From Amycolatopsis acididurans (GTDB lineage: Bacteria > Actinomycetota > Actinomycetes > Mycobacteriales > Pseudonocardiaceae), in the NCBI RefSeq assembly GCF_012328925.1, contig NZ_JAAXLS010000014.1, positions 1 through 64,000 on the forward strand: a DNA stretch of 64,000 nucleotides. Reading direction: 5' to 3'. The notes below the pieces were generated by a model. It was not told the DNA's origin and made no database searches. It was given only the letters and a program-made list of their open reading frames with translations. The position numbers and the translations under genes were made by a program. Positions 52,619 through 63,500 of this stretch are shown here, one piece after another. Each line of letters starts with the position of its first letter. Within the stretch, counting starts at the first letter, position 1.

Positions 52619-53521
52619 TCAGCCCGGCGCTGTAAGGGACTCGGCCTCGAGACGCATCAGATCGAGCACCGTGGTGATGGCCGGGCGGGTGATCGAGCCC
52701 GCCCGGCAGACCGCCTCGATGTGGCGTGCGGCGCGGATGCCGGCGAGTTCGAGGCGAGCGAGGCGGCTGCGGTCCATCGTGTGCCTCGGCAGCAGCGCGA
52801 TGCCCTGCCCCGCGGCCACCAGCGCCTCGGTGATCCGGAAGTCGTTGATCCGGTAGACCACGCGCGGCCGCACCCCGGTGCGCACGGCGAGCGAGCGCAG
52901 CACGTCGTCCACCGGGTAGCCGACGTCCACACCGATCCAGCGTTCCTCGGCCAGTTCGGTCAGCTCCACCCGGTCCCGGCCCGCCAGCCGGTGCCCGCGC
53001 GGCACGGCCACGTCGAGTGGTTCGCGCAGCAGGTGGGTCACCTCCAGCCGCCCGGTGGGGAACGGGTCCGCGACCTCGTCCCGGTGGGTGACCACGATGT
53101 CGAAGTCGCCGGTGAGGGCCGGTACCTCGGGTGGGGTCATGTCGATGTCCCGCACGTCCAGTTCCAGTCCCGGCAACTCCTCGATGCGGCGCAACAGACC
53201 GGGCAACAGCATCAGCGCGGCCGACGGGAAGATCGCCAGCCGCACCCGGCCGCGCGGCACGCTGCGGTAGGTGTCCAGTTCGGCTTCCGCCCGCTCCAGC
53301 GCGGCGAACACCTCGTCCGCACGCGCCACCAGCAGCCGCCCCGCGTCGGTCAGCCGCAGGCCGCGCCCCGCGGCCTCGGTCAGGTTCAGGCCGACCTCCA
53401 CCTGCAGCGCCTTGATCTGCTGCGACACCGCCGACGGGGTGCAGTGCAGCGCGCGTGCCGCCGCCGTCACGCTGCCGCGGTCGGCGAGTTCCCGAAGGAC
53501 GCGGAGCCGGGCGATGTCCAT
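52619..53521 (-). CDS. LysR-family regulator, divergent from EamA transporter
   Basis: A 300-residue LysR protein. The winged HTH is at the N-terminus (about 4-62: SVTAAARALHCTPSAVSQQ), then the two-lobed ligand-binding domain. TAAGCT ends 7 nt before ATG 53521, so it is probably leaderless. The longer frame to 53689 adds residues not typical of LysR. The 71-bp gap to the divergent EamA gene holds the AT-rich TTGATGCAAATAATC, a likely binding area, so it probably regulates the exporter. Confidence 0.87.
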   Translation of the reverse strand: MDIARLRVLRELADRGSVTAAARALHCTPSAVSQQIKALQVEVGLNLTEAAGRGLRLTDAGRLLVARADEVFAALERAEAELDTYRSVPRGRVRLAIFPSAALMLLPGLLRRIEELPGLELDVRDIDMTPPEVPALTGDFDIVVTHRDEVADPFPTGRLEVTHLLREPLDVAVPRGHRLAGRDRVELTELAEERWIGVDVGYPVDDVLRSLAVRTGVRPRVVYRINDFRITEALVAAGQGIALLPRHTMDRSRLARLELAGIRAARHIEAVCRAGSITRPAITTVLDLMRLEAESLTAPG

Positions 53522-53534
53522 GAAGGACAGCTTA
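53522..53534 (-). promoter_or_regulatory. Leaderless -10 for LysR gene
   Basis: On minus, TAAGCT (53534-53529) ends 7 nt before ATG 53521, overlapping the presumed LysR binding region. Confidence 0.45.
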
Positions 53535-53592
53535 AGAGTTGATGCAAATAATCTCGATTGTGCTACACAGTTAGGTACCGCAAGCTGGAGGT

Positions 53593-54522
53593 ATGACCAC
53601 CCGCGACCGTCTGCTGGCCATGCTCGTCGCGATGGTCTGGGGCCTGAACTTCCTCGCCATCCACGCGACGCTCGGGCACTTTCCGCCACTGTTCGCGGGC
53701 ATGCTGCGCTTCCTCGTCATCGCGATCCCCACGATCCTGTTCATCCCCCGCCCGAAGGTGAAGGCACGCTGGCTCATCGGCTACGGCCTCGGCTTCGGCA
53801 CCGGGCAGTTCGCGTTCCTGTTCATCGCGCTCGACAACGGCATGCCCACCGGACTCGCCTCGCTGGTGCTGCAGGCGTCGGCGCCGTTCACCGTGCTGCT
53901 GGGCGCGTTCTTCCTGCGGGAGCGGCTGACCCCGCGGCAGCTGGCCGGAATCCTGGCGGCCGTCGCCGGGATGATCGTCATCGCGTGGCACCGGGCGGAG
54001 GCCGCGGCGCTGCTGCCGGTGCTGCTCACCCTGCTCGGCGCGTTCAGCTGGGCCATCGGCAACATCTGCTCGCGCCAGGCGCGGCCCGAGAACCCGTTGC
54101 ACCTGACGTTGTGGATGTCGGTCGTCCCGCCCATCCCGATGTTCGCGCTGTCGCTGATCTTCGAAGGGCCCCGCGCGCAGTGGGAGTCGCTGGCCACGAT
54201 CGGCACCGCGAACGGCTGGATCGGCGTCGGCGGGCTCGCCTACGTGGTGGCGATCGGCACCGTGTTCGGCGCCGGGATCTGGACCACGCTCATGCGTCGC
54301 AACCCGGCGAACATCGTGGCGCCGTTCTCCTTGCTGGTGCCGGTGGTCGGGATGTCGGCGTCGTTCCTGCTGCTCGGCGAACGGCCCGCGCTGGTCGAGA
54401 TCCTGGCGGGCGTGGTCGTGGTCGGCGGGGTCCTGGTCGGCTCGCTACCGCCGCGCTCCTCGCGGGGTTCGGCACCCGACCGGCCCTCCCTAGAGACGCT
54501 CGGCGCGCGCCCGCTCCGGTGA
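53593..54522 (+). CDS. EamA/DMT family exporter
   Basis: A 309-residue ten-helix drug/metabolite transporter with two EamA repeats (about 10-140 and 150-285). Marks include GLNFLAIHATL near the N-terminus, and GAFFLRERLTPRQLAGI and GERPALVEILAGVVVVGGV at the repeat ends. Related proteins (YdeD/EamA) export amino-acid metabolites; a LysR partner next door fits that. GGAGG lies close to ATG. Its end overlaps the convergent DedA gene by 33 nt. Confidence 0.83.
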   Translation: MTTRDRLLAMLVAMVWGLNFLAIHATLGHFPPLFAGMLRFLVIAIPTILFIPRPKVKARWLIGYGLGFGTGQFAFLFIALDNGMPTGLASLVLQASAPFTVLLGAFFLRERLTPRQLAGILAAVAGMIVIAWHRAEAAALLPVLLTLLGAFSWAIGNICSRQARPENPLHLTLWMSVVPPIPMFALSLIFEGPRAQWESLATIGTANGWIGVGGLAYVVAIGTVFGAGIWTTLMRRNPANIVAPFSLLVPVVGMSASFLLLGERPALVEILAGVVVVGGVLVGSLPPRSSRGSAPDRPSLETLGARPLR

Positions 54523-55140
54523 GCCGGTCTCCTCGGCCTGATGCCGCCCCATCCGCCTCTTGATCACGAAGCTGATGACCACGCCGGCGAGGATCGCGAC
54601 GCCCAGCGCGATGTAGGAGAACCGGGACAGCCACTGCTCGGCGACGATTCCGAGCGAGTACACCAGCGCGGTCGTACCGCCAGCCCACACGATGCCGCCG
54701 AGCGCGTTGGCGGCGAGGAACTTCCAGTAGTGCATGTGCAGCGAACCGGCGAGCGGTCCGCAAAGGATCCGGAGAATCGCGACAAATCGCCCGAAGAAGA
54801 CCGCCCACACCCCGCGTTTGGCGAAGATCCGTTCCGCGTTCTCGACGTGGGCGGGCCCGAAGTGCTTGGGGAACCTCCGGCCCGCCCAGTCGAACAGCCG
54901 CTGGCCGCCCTTGCGGCCGATCAGATAGCCCGTGCTGTCACCGATGATCGCCCCCGCGCTGCCCACGATGCCGACGAGCCACGGGTTGAGCGCGGGATGG
55001 CTGGACGCCAGCAACGCCGCGCTCACCAGCACGATCTCGCCCGGGAGCGGAATGCCGAGGCTCTCCAGGCCGATCACCAGGCCTACCGAGATGTAGACGA
55101 GGAGCGGCGGAATGGCCTCCAGCCACTGGTCGATGTGCAC
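54490..55140 (-). CDS. DedA/SNARE-associated membrane protein
   Basis: A 216-residue DedA-family membrane protein. These proteins flip or help recycle phospholipids and undecaprenyl phosphate. [12 protein letters not shown] (about 23-34) is the conserved acidic loop, and [22 protein letters not shown] (about 114-135) the arginine-rich re-entrant loop; both are hallmarks. The start is GTG 55140, with TACCCT 7 nt upstream. The soluble tail is basic, then acidic (QAEETGSPE). Confidence 0.87.
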   Translation of the reverse strand: MHIDQWLEAIPPLLVYISVGLVIGLESLGIPLPGEIVLVSAALLASSHPALNPWLVGIVGSAGAIIGDSTGYLIGRKGGQRLFDWAGRRFPKHFGPAHVENAERIFAKRGVWAVFFGRFVAILRILCGPLAGSLHMHYWKFLAANALGGIVWAGGTTALVYSLGIVAEQWLSRFSYIALGVAILAGVVISFVIKRRMGRHQAEETGSPERARAERL

Positions 55141-55153
55141 AGCCGCCAGGGTA
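55141..55153 (-). promoter_or_regulatory. Leaderless -10 for DedA
   Basis: On minus, TACCCT (55153-55148) ends 7 nt before GTG 55140. It lies just before the stop of the leftward dppF gene. Confidence 0.5.
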
Positions 55154-55159
55154 CCCGGA

Positions 55160-56250
55160 TCACGGGATCTCAGTGACCGAGACGGCGTGACTCACCTCCG
55201 GCCCACCGGTCGATGTCGCCTCGACGAGTTCGGCGGTCACCTCGTGCGGCGTGATGCGGCCGGCCTCGATGTCCTCGGCGTAGTGGCAGGCGACGCGGTG
55301 CCCGGCGCCGATCTCCCGCAGCGCGGGGCGTTCGGTGTCGCACCGGGTCTCCTGCCGCCACGGGCACCGGGTGTGAAACCGGCAGCCCGGCGGCGGTGCC
55401 GCCGGGGAGGGCAGGTCGCCGGCCAGCAGGATCTGCTCGCGGCTGTCCTCCACCTCCGGATCCGGCACCGGGATCGCCGACAGCAACGCCCGCGTGTACG
55501 GGTGCAGCGGCTGGGCGTACAGCGTCTCGGAGTCGGTCTCCTCGACCAGCGAGCCCAGGTACATCACGCCGATCCGGTCGGAGATGTGCCGCACCACCGC
55601 CAGGTCGTGCGCGATCACCAGGTAGGTCAGGCCGAGCGTCTGCTGCAGGTCCTCCAGCAGGTTGATCACCTGCGCCTGCACCGAAACGTCCAAAGCGGAC
55701 ACCGGCTCGTCGGCGACGATCAGGTCCGGTTCCACGGCCAGCGCCCGCGCGATGCCGATCCGCTGGCGCTGCCCGCCGGAGAACTCGTGCGGGTACTTGC
55801 GCAGCGAACTCTCCGGAAGGCCGACCGCCGACAGCAGTTCCCGCAAACGCTTGCGCGTGCTCTCCCGGTCCTTGTCGAGCCCGTGCGCGCGCATGCCCTC
55901 GACCAGGATCGACTCCACCGACTGCCGGGGGTCCAGGCTGGAGAGCGGGTCCTGGAAGACCATCTGCATCCGGCGCCGCATCTTGCGCAGCGCCTCGCCC
56001 TTCAGCGTCGACAGGTCCGTGCCGTCGAAGACCACCCGGCCACCGGTCGGCTCGACCAGCCGCAGCAGCGCGCGGCCCAGCGTGGTCTTGCCGCAGCCCG
56101 ACTCGCCGACCAGCCCGTAGGTCTCGCCGCGCTGGATCTCCAGGTCGACCCCGTCCACGGCGTAGACGTGCCCGACCGTCCGGTCCAGCACCACGCCCCG
56201 TTTGATCGGGAAGTGCACCTCGATGCCTTCGACACTCACCAACGCGGCCA

Positions 56251-56251
<1 letters not shown>
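55160..56251 (-). CDS. dppF: Dipeptide ABC transporter ATPase DppF
   Basis: An ATP-binding subunit of 363 residues. Walker [10 protein letters not shown], the signature [23 protein letters not shown] (Walker B) and the switch His in IAHDLAVV are all intact. The C-terminal oligopeptide domain has the cysteine cluster [15 protein letters not shown]. The start shares one base with the dppD stop (TGATG). It is the last gene of the five-gene leftward operon dppA-B-C-D-F. Confidence 0.92.
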
Positions 56252-57234
<983 letters not shown>

Positions 57235-57240
57235 TGCGAT

Positions 57241-58167
57241 TTACCGCCTGTTCTTCGGGTCGAGCGCCTCGCGCAACGACTCGCCGAGCAGCGTGAAACC
57301 CAGGGCCACGATGATGATCGCGACGGCGGGGTAGAACGCCAGCTCGGGTTTGACGTCCAGCAGCCCCTGCGCCTTGGCCAGCATCAGCCCCCATTCGGCC
57401 CGGTCGGGGTCCGAATCGCCGAGGCCGAGGAAGGACAGCGCGGCCGCTTCGAGGATCGAGGTCGCCAGCGTCAGGGTGGCCTGCACGATCACCGGGCCGA
57501 GCGAGTTCGGCAGCATGTGCCGGAACACGATGGTGGTGCGCCGGACCCCGAGCGCCGTCGCGGCGAGCACGTGGTCGCTGGAGCGCTGCGCGAGCATCGA
57601 CCCGCGCAGCAGGCGCGCGAAGATCGGAATGCTCACCACGGACACCGCGATGATGACCGTCCACTGTGTACCGTGCTGGAAGATCGCCGCGATCGACACG
57701 GCGAGCAGCAGCGACGGCAACGCGAGCAGGATGTCGGTGAGCCGCATCAGCAGCGTGTCCACCCAGCCGCCGAACGCGCCGGCCAGCCCGCCGATGAGCA
57801 TGCCGACCGCCGCGCCGATGATCGTCGCGCCGACGCCGACGATGAGCGTCTGTTGCGAGGCGACGAGCAACCGCGAGAAGAAGTCGAACCCGTTCTGGTC
57901 GCTGCCCAGCAGAAAGCCCGGCATCGGGCCGGGAATGCTGCTCGGCGTGAGGTTCTCGCGCAACTGGTCGTAGCGGACGTAGGGGTCCTTCGGCGCCAGC
58001 AGCGGCGAGAAGATCGCCAGCAGTACGAACAGCACCGTGATGACGGCCCCGACGATCGCCACCGGGCTGCGGCGCATCCGCCGCAGCGCGTCCTTGGCCA
58101 GACTGGTGCCGCCGGACTCGGCGAGTTCGTCGATCCGCTCGGCCTTGCGTGTCAGCAGTTTCGTCAT
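57241..58167 (-). CDS. dppC: Dipeptide ABC transporter permease DppC
   Basis: A membrane subunit of 308 residues with six helices. The coupling-helix motif appears as [20 protein letters not shown] (about 218-237), and an OppC-type N-terminal helix precedes it. ATG 58167 overlaps the dppB stop (ATGA), so translation is coupled. The frame extending to 58587 is rejected. Confidence 0.9.
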   Translation of the reverse strand: MTKLLTRKAERIDELAESGGTSLAKDALRRMRRSPVAIVGAVITVLFVLLAIFSPLLAPKDPYVRYDQLRENLTPSSIPGPMPGFLLGSDQNGFDFFSRLLVASQQTLIVGVGATIIGAAVGMLIGGLAGAFGGWVDTLLMRLTDILLALPSLLLAVSIAAIFQHGTQWTVIIAVSVVSIPIFARLLRGSMLAQRSSDHVLAATALGVRRTTIVFRHMLPNSLGPVIVQATLTLATSILEAAALSFLGLGDSDPDRAEWGLMLAKAQGLLDVKPELAFYPAVAIIIVALGFTLLGESLREALDPKNRR

Positions 58168-59168
58168 CGGACACGCACCCTGGGGTCGATGATCGCGTAG
58201 GAGATGTCGACCAGCAGGTTCACCAGCACGTACACCGCGGCCGCCAGCAGCAGAAGCCCTTGCAGGCGCGGGAAGTCGCGGCGTTCGATGCCCTCGGCGA
58301 GCAGCGAGCCGAGGCCCTGCCAGTTGAAGACCTTCTCCGTCAGCACCGCACCGGCGAGCAACAGCCCGGTCTGCAGGCCGATGGTCGTCGACACCGGGAG
58401 CAGCGCGTTGCGCAGCACGTGCCGGCGCCGGATCACCTGCGTGGTCAGGCCCTTGGACTCGGCGGTGCGCACGAAGTCCTCCTGCTGCACGTCCAGCACC
58501 GAGGCCCTGGTGATCCGCACGATCACCGCGAACGGGATGCTGGCCAGCGCGATCGAGGGCAGGATCAGGTGTTTGATCGCGTCCCACGCGGCGTCGAACT
58601 CGCCGGTGAGCAGGCCGTCGAGCACGAAGAAGCCGGTGACGTGCGTGGCGTCGATCGTCACGTCCTGCCGTCCGGACGGCGGCAGGACACCCAGCTTCTG
58701 CGCGAAGATGTACTTCAGCAGCACGCCGAGGAAGAACACCGGCACCGCGACGCCCACGAGCGTGGTGATCACGGCGGCGTTGTCCAGCAGCCTGCCCCGG
58801 TAGCGGGCGGCGAGATAGCCCATCGGGATGCCGAACACGATGGCCAGCACGAGCGCGCAGACGGACAGCTCGATCGTCGCGGGGAAGCGGCGGCCGATCT
58901 CGCTGATCACCGCGTCGCCGCTGGCCAGCGAGTTGCCGAAGTCGCCGGTGAACACCCGGCCGAGGAATTTGAAGTACTGCACGATGATCGGCTCGTCCAG
59001 CCCCATCAGCCGCCGCATCGCGGCCAGGCTTTCCGGGGTCGCCTTGTCACCGAGCAGTGCGCCCGCCGGGCCGCCGGGAAGGACCCGGAGCCAGGCGAAC
59101 ACCAGTATGGACAGCACCAGCAGTGTCGGAATCGCTTGCAGCAACCGACGAACAGTGAATCGCAGCAT
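58164..59168 (-). CDS. dppB: Dipeptide ABC transporter permease DppB
   Basis: A membrane subunit of 334 residues with six helices. [20 protein letters not shown] at the N-terminus is typical of DppB, and [20 protein letters not shown] contains the coupling (EAA) loop. ATG 59168 is preferred over 59198 because it begins at this conserved start. A hairpin lies between dppA and dppB, which may keep permease levels below the binding protein. Confidence 0.9.
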   Translation of the reverse strand: MLRFTVRRLLQAIPTLLVLSILVFAWLRVLPGGPAGALLGDKATPESLAAMRRLMGLDEPIIVQYFKFLGRVFTGDFGNSLASGDAVISEIGRRFPATIELSVCALVLAIVFGIPMGYLAARYRGRLLDNAAVITTLVGVAVPVFFLGVLLKYIFAQKLGVLPPSGRQDVTIDATHVTGFFVLDGLLTGEFDAAWDAIKHLILPSIALASIPFAVIVRITRASVLDVQQEDFVRTAESKGLTTQVIRRRHVLRNALLPVSTTIGLQTGLLLAGAVLTEKVFNWQGLGSLLAEGIERRDFPRLQGLLLLAAAVYVLVNLLVDISYAIIDPRVRVR

Positions 59169-59205
59169 GAAGTCGTGCCCTGGTCGGGACGCCCGCACGG
59201 GGACA

Positions 59206-59227
59206 GCACCGGACGTGTGCCCGGTGC
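59206..59227 (-). promoter_or_regulatory. Intercistronic hairpin between dppA and dppB
   Basis: GCACCGG (59206-59212) and CCGGTGC (59221-59227) form a 7-bp stem with an 8-nt loop. No U tract follows. Such stems stabilise the upstream mRNA or reduce downstream read-through. Confidence 0.4.
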
Positions 59228-59246
59228 CGCCCCCGCCGCGAGTGCG

Positions 59247-60911
59247 TCAGCCCTTGGAGACCGTGTAGAAGCGCTCGTCGGTCAGCGGGCTCGCGACGAG
59301 ACCGTTGACGTTCTTCTTGACCACGATCGCCGGCGGCGAGGAGGTCAACGGCACCGCGGGCACGTACTGCGAGATGAGCACGCTGGCCTGCTCGTAGGCC
59401 TTCGCCTTGGCACCGGGGTCGACCTGCTTGTCCGCATTGGACAGCGCATCGAAGATCTGCGGGTTGTTGAACCCGAACTCCGCCTTCTGCCTGCCGAAGA
59501 ACGTCCCGATGAAGTTGCCGGCATCGGCGTAGTCACCGGTCCAGCCCAGCAGGTGGATGTCCTGCTTGCCCGCCTTCTGCACGTCGTCCTTGTACCCGCC
59601 GTTCCACGGCTCCTGCACGACGTTGACGGTGAACCCGGCGGCCTTGAGGTCGTCCGCGACCGCCGCGCCGATGTCCACCGGGTTGGGCATGTACGGGCGG
59701 GTGACCTCGGTGGGCACGTAGAAGTTCAGCGTCGTGCCCGTCGCGCCGGCGTCGGCCAGCAACTGCTTGGCCTTGGCCACGTCGTAGGCGTGCTTCTCGA
59801 CCGCCTGGGTGTAGCCGGGAACGTTGTTCGGCAGGAACTGGTCCTGCGGGTAGGCGCCGGCGGGCAGCTTGTTCTTCGCCAGCTGCTCCTTGTTGATCGC
59901 GTACTCGATCGCCTGCCGGACCCGCACGTCGGCCAGTTTCGGGTTGTTCTTCTGGTTGATGCCCAGGTACAGGATGTTGAACGCCGGGCGGATCAGCACC
60001 TTGTTACCGCTGCTTTCCAGCGAGGAGTAGTCGGCGGGGCTCGGGAAGTCGTAGCCGTCGATCGTGCCGGCCGCCAGCTCCTGCTTGCGCGCGTTCTCGT
60101 CCGGGATGATCTTGAAGATCAGCTTGGCGACCTTGGCCTTCGGGCCCCAGTAGTCGTCGTTGCGCACCAGGGTGATGGTGTTGTTGGTCTTGTCGAAGCT
60201 GTCGAACTTGAACGGCCCGGTGCCGGTCGGGTGATCCGTGGCGTACGCGGGATAGGCGAAGGACTCGCCGCTCTGCGTCACGTTGTCCGCGTTGTACTTC
60301 TTCAGCGCGTCGGGGCTGGAGATGGACAGCGAGGTCAGGCCGAACGCGTCGGGGAAGGCGCCCTTGGCCTTGTTCAGGTTGATCACGGCGGTGTGGTCGT
60401 CCTTGGCCTCGCAGGACTTGTACACCGGCTGGCCGCTGGCGTCGCCCTCGTTCTTCGCGAAGCCCTCGAACACGTCGCCGTAGTAGATCATCTGGCTCTG
60501 CGCGGCGGCGCCCTTCATGTTGTACCAACGGTCGAAGTTGAAGCAGACCGCGGCGGCGTTGAACGGGGTGCCGTCGTGGAACTTCACGCCCTGGCGCAGG
60601 GTGAAGGTCCAGGACTTGCCGTCCGAGCTCGGGGTCCAGGCCGTGGCGAGGCCGCCCTCCAGCTCGGTGGTGCCCGGCTTGTAGGTGACCAGGGTGTCGA
60701 ACATCTGCCTCGCGGGGCGGAAGCTCTCTCCATCGTCGTTGAAGATCGGGTCGAAGTTCTTCGGCGCGCCGGCGGCGCCGAAGACGAACGTGTCATTCGC
60801 GCCGCCACCCGAACCGCGTTCGGAAGCGCACGCCGACATGGCCACCGCGAGACCGCCGGCGAGCCCGATCAGGGCGAGTCGGCGCAGGCGAGCCACCCGC
60901 TGAGGGAGCAT
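59247..60911 (-). CDS. dppA: Dipeptide-binding lipoprotein DppA (SBP family 5)
   Basis: A substrate-binding lipoprotein of 554 residues that delivers peptides to DppBCDF. Signal peptide with lipobox MSAC (Cys28 region). The SBP_bac_5 fold shows ELEGGLATAWTPSSDGKSWT and FTLRQGVKFHDGTPFNAAAV (about 85-125). The start ATG 60911 has GGAG 5 nt upstream; the longer frame to 61013 does not fit. It is the first gene of the operon, with a 157-bp upstream region. Confidence 0.92.
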   Translation of the reverse strand: MLPQRVARLRRLALIGLAGGLAVAMSACASERGSGGGANDTFVFGAAGAPKNFDPIFNDDGESFRPARQMFDTLVTYKPGTTELEGGLATAWTPSSDGKSWTFTLRQGVKFHDGTPFNAAAVCFNFDRWYNMKGAAAQSQMIYYGDVFEGFAKNEGDASGQPVYKSCEAKDDHTAVINLNKAKGAFPDAFGLTSLSISSPDALKKYNADNVTQSGESFAYPAYATDHPTGTGPFKFDSFDKTNNTITLVRNDDYWGPKAKVAKLIFKIIPDENARKQELAAGTIDGYDFPSPADYSSLESSGNKVLIRPAFNILYLGINQKNNPKLADVRVRQAIEYAINKEQLAKNKLPAGAYPQDQFLPNNVPGYTQAVEKHAYDVAKAKQLLADAGATGTTLNFYVPTEVTRPYMPNPVDIGAAVADDLKAAGFTVNVVQEPWNGGYKDDVQKAGKQDIHLLGWTGDYADAGNFIGTFFGRQKAEFGFNNPQIFDALSNADKQVDPGAKAKAYEQASVLISQYVPAVPLTSSPPAIVVKKNVNGLVASPLTDERFYTVSKG

Positions 60912-61068
60912 GTGAACTCCTTGTAGAAATTGCTGTTGGTGACCGACGACCCTAGCCCCAACTGCGGTCAAACTTTGAGGACCGAAGGTTACGATCGCGC
61001 TACAGCGAAACATGAAACCATCGCACGCAGGTGGTTCCAGGTAGCTCTGCGTCGAGAATTGGACCGGT

Positions 61069-61618
61069 TCAGACCAGTGGTACTAACCCTTTTGGGTGAA
61101 CTGCGGCGTCGGGTCGATCCACTGCGAACCAGCCCCGCTCGAACGCCTGCCAGCGGCGAAGACTCGCCCGGCACGCCTCACCGTCGCGCCGGACAGCGCG
61201 CTCCAGCCGAGCTCGCTCGTCCGGACCACCGGCCCAGCACAACATGGACAACCGCGATCGGAACGACGCTCGGCCGACCGAAACGCCTTCGAGTACGAGC
61301 ACCTCGGGCGGCGCCACGGCGACCTCCTCGCCGGGCACCGGAAAGCCGCTGGTCCAGTCCAGTTTCCGGTAGCGACCGGACTCGCCGCGGGCGAGCGGCC
61401 CCAGTACGCCGTCGGCCAGCAGCGGCCACCACGACACCGGATCGTCCCAGGTGGCGAACTCGTCCGAGCTGATCAAGACCGTGCGCACGCCACGGCGGCG
61501 GAATTCCGCGCACAACCGCGCGGCGAAGGTCGACTTGCCCGCACCGGAGGGACCGTCGACCGCGACGACGCGCACGTCGCCGAGCCGTGCGGGCTCGGCG
61601 AGTGCGGCGTCGGCGACT

Positions 61619-61629
<11 letters not shown>
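61069..61629 (-). CDS. Uridine-kinase-like P-loop protein
   Basis: A small P-loop NTPase of about 186 residues from GTG 61629. The Walker A motif is [11 protein letters not shown], close to the N-terminus; [16 protein letters not shown] and [10 protein letters not shown] are typical of uridine kinase-like proteins of actinobacteria. The substrate is unknown. Starts at 61665 or 61686 are possible but overlap recR more deeply (up to 68 nt); 61629 overlaps it by 11. It lies immediately downstream of recR on the same strand. Confidence 0.7.
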
Positions 61630-62215
<586 letters not shown>

Positions 62216-62227
62216 GCTTGTCGCCTT

Positions 62228-62593
62228 CTAGCCGAGCCCGGGCAGGCCGAGGTTGCCGAGATCGGGCATGCCGCCGCCGCCGAGCGCGCCCGCCACCGGG
62301 CCGAGCTTCTCCTCGGTGAGCTTCTGCGCGTTCTTCGACGCGTCGCGCACGGCGGCGACCACGAGGTCGGCCAGCGTTTCGGTGTCCTCGGGGTCGACCA
62401 CCTTCGGGTCGATCTTGAGGCTCTTCAGCTCCATGCCACCGGACACGGTGGCCGTGACCAGTCCGCCGCCCGCGCTACCGGTCACCTCGGTACGCGCCAG
62501 CTCCTCCTGCGCGGCCACCAGCTGCTGCTGCATCTGCTGCGCCTGCTGCAGGATGGCCTGCATGTCGGGCATTCCACCACCGGGTTGGACCAT
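62228..62593 (-). CDS. ybaB: YbaB/EbfC nucleoid-associated protein
   Basis: A 121-residue YbaB protein that binds DNA as a dimer. The centre [22 protein letters not shown] (about 11-32) is the dimer helix, followed by the beta sheet ([18 protein letters not shown]) and the helix [19 protein letters not shown]. The C-terminal Gly-rich tail is longer than usual. ATG 62593 fits the family; the longer frame to 63061 covers the opposite amidase gene. Confidence 0.92.
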   Translation of the reverse strand: MVQPGGGMPDMQAILQQAQQMQQQLVAAQEELARTEVTGSAGGGLVTATVSGGMELKSLKIDPKVVDPEDTETLADLVVAAVRDASKNAQKLTEEKLGPVAGALGGGGMPDLGNLGLPGLG

Positions 62594-62659
62594 GATTGCC
62601 GCTTCCCATCCTCGAGGGACTTGCACACGTGTCCGCCAGCGTAGTCGCCCCGGCTGTGA

Positions 62660-62672
62660 CACTGTGTTCGCC
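62660..62672 (+). promoter_or_regulatory. Leaderless -10 for amidase
   Basis: CACTGT (62660-62665) ends 7 nt before GTG 62673; divergent from ybaB. Confidence 0.35.
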
Positions 62673-63500
62673 GTGCGATGGCATCTCTTCGTTGTGTTGC
62701 TGGGTACCGCGCTGCTCGGCGGGTGTTCCGGTGGTGGTGGCGCCGCGGCGCCGGCGCCCTCGTCGGTGGCGGCCACGTCCGCGGCGGCTCCGCCTTCCTC
62801 GTCGGCGCCGGCTCCGGCTCCGTCGTCCTCGTCACCGGCGCCGAGCCCGGTGGCGCACAACCTCGTCGTGGTGATCGACCCCGGCCACAACGGCGGCAAC
62901 GCGAGCAACCCCGGCATCATCAACAAGCAGGTACCGGCGGGCCGCGGCCGGACGAAACCGTGCAACACGACCGGTACCGCGACCAACGGCGGGTACACCG
63001 AGCACGCCTTCACCTGGGACGTCGCGCGGCGGGTCGGGGCGAAGCTGACCGAGCGCGGCATCCGCGTCGTCTACACACGCGCCGACGACAACGGCGTCGG
63101 CCCGTGCGTCGACAAGCGCGCGGAGATCGGCAACGAGGCCAACGCCGCCGCGGTGGTCTCGATCCACGCCGACGGTTCGACCTCGGCGGGTGCGCACGGC
63201 TTCCATGTCGCCTACTCCAGCCCGGCGCTCAACGCCGCGCAGGGCGAGCCGTCGATGTCCCTGGCGCGAACGCTGCGCGACGCGTTGCGCGAGACGTTCC
63301 CGGTCTCGAACTACCTCGGCAACGACGGGCTCGCCCCGCGCGACGATCTGGCCGGGCTGAACCTGTCCACCCGGCCGGCGGCGCTGATCGAATGCGGCAA
63401 CATGCGCAACTCCGCCGAGGCCGCCGAAATGTCCACATCGGACGGGCGCCAGCGGTATGCCGACTCGATCGCCGCGGGAATCCTGTCCTACCTCGGCTGA
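62673..63500 (+). CDS. N-acetylmuramoyl-L-alanine amidase (Rv3717-like)
   Basis: A 275-residue exported Zn amidase that cuts the muramic acid-alanine bond of peptidoglycan. A lipobox-like GTALLGGC (Cys18) is followed by a Ser/Pro/Ala-rich linker. The Amidase_3 domain (about 63-272) has zinc ligands His72 (DPGHNGGN), Glu110 and His165 (SIHADGS), and Glu in ALIECGNM. Cys97 and Cys145 could form a disulfide. It is the homologue of M. tuberculosis Rv3717, which also lies next to ybaB-recR. Its tail overlaps the MerR gene by 13 nt. Confidence 0.92.
   Translation: MRWHLFVVLLGTALLGGCSGGGGAAAPAPSSVAATSAAAPPSSSAPAPAPSSSSPAPSPVAHNLVVVIDPGHNGGNASNPGIINKQVPAGRGRTKPCNTTGTATNGGYTEHAFTWDVARRVGAKLTERGIRVVYTRADDNGVGPCVDKRAEIGNEANAAAVVSIHADGSTSAGAHGFHVAYSSPALNAAQGEPSMSLARTLRDALRETFPVSNYLGNDGLAPRDDLAGLNLSTRPAALIECGNMRNSAEAAEMSTSDGRQRYADSIAAGILSYLG

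Noticed and set aside
58149-60926. 925-residue rightward frame opposite dppBA
   Set aside because: Antisense shadow; dppB and dppA have clear families and start sites.
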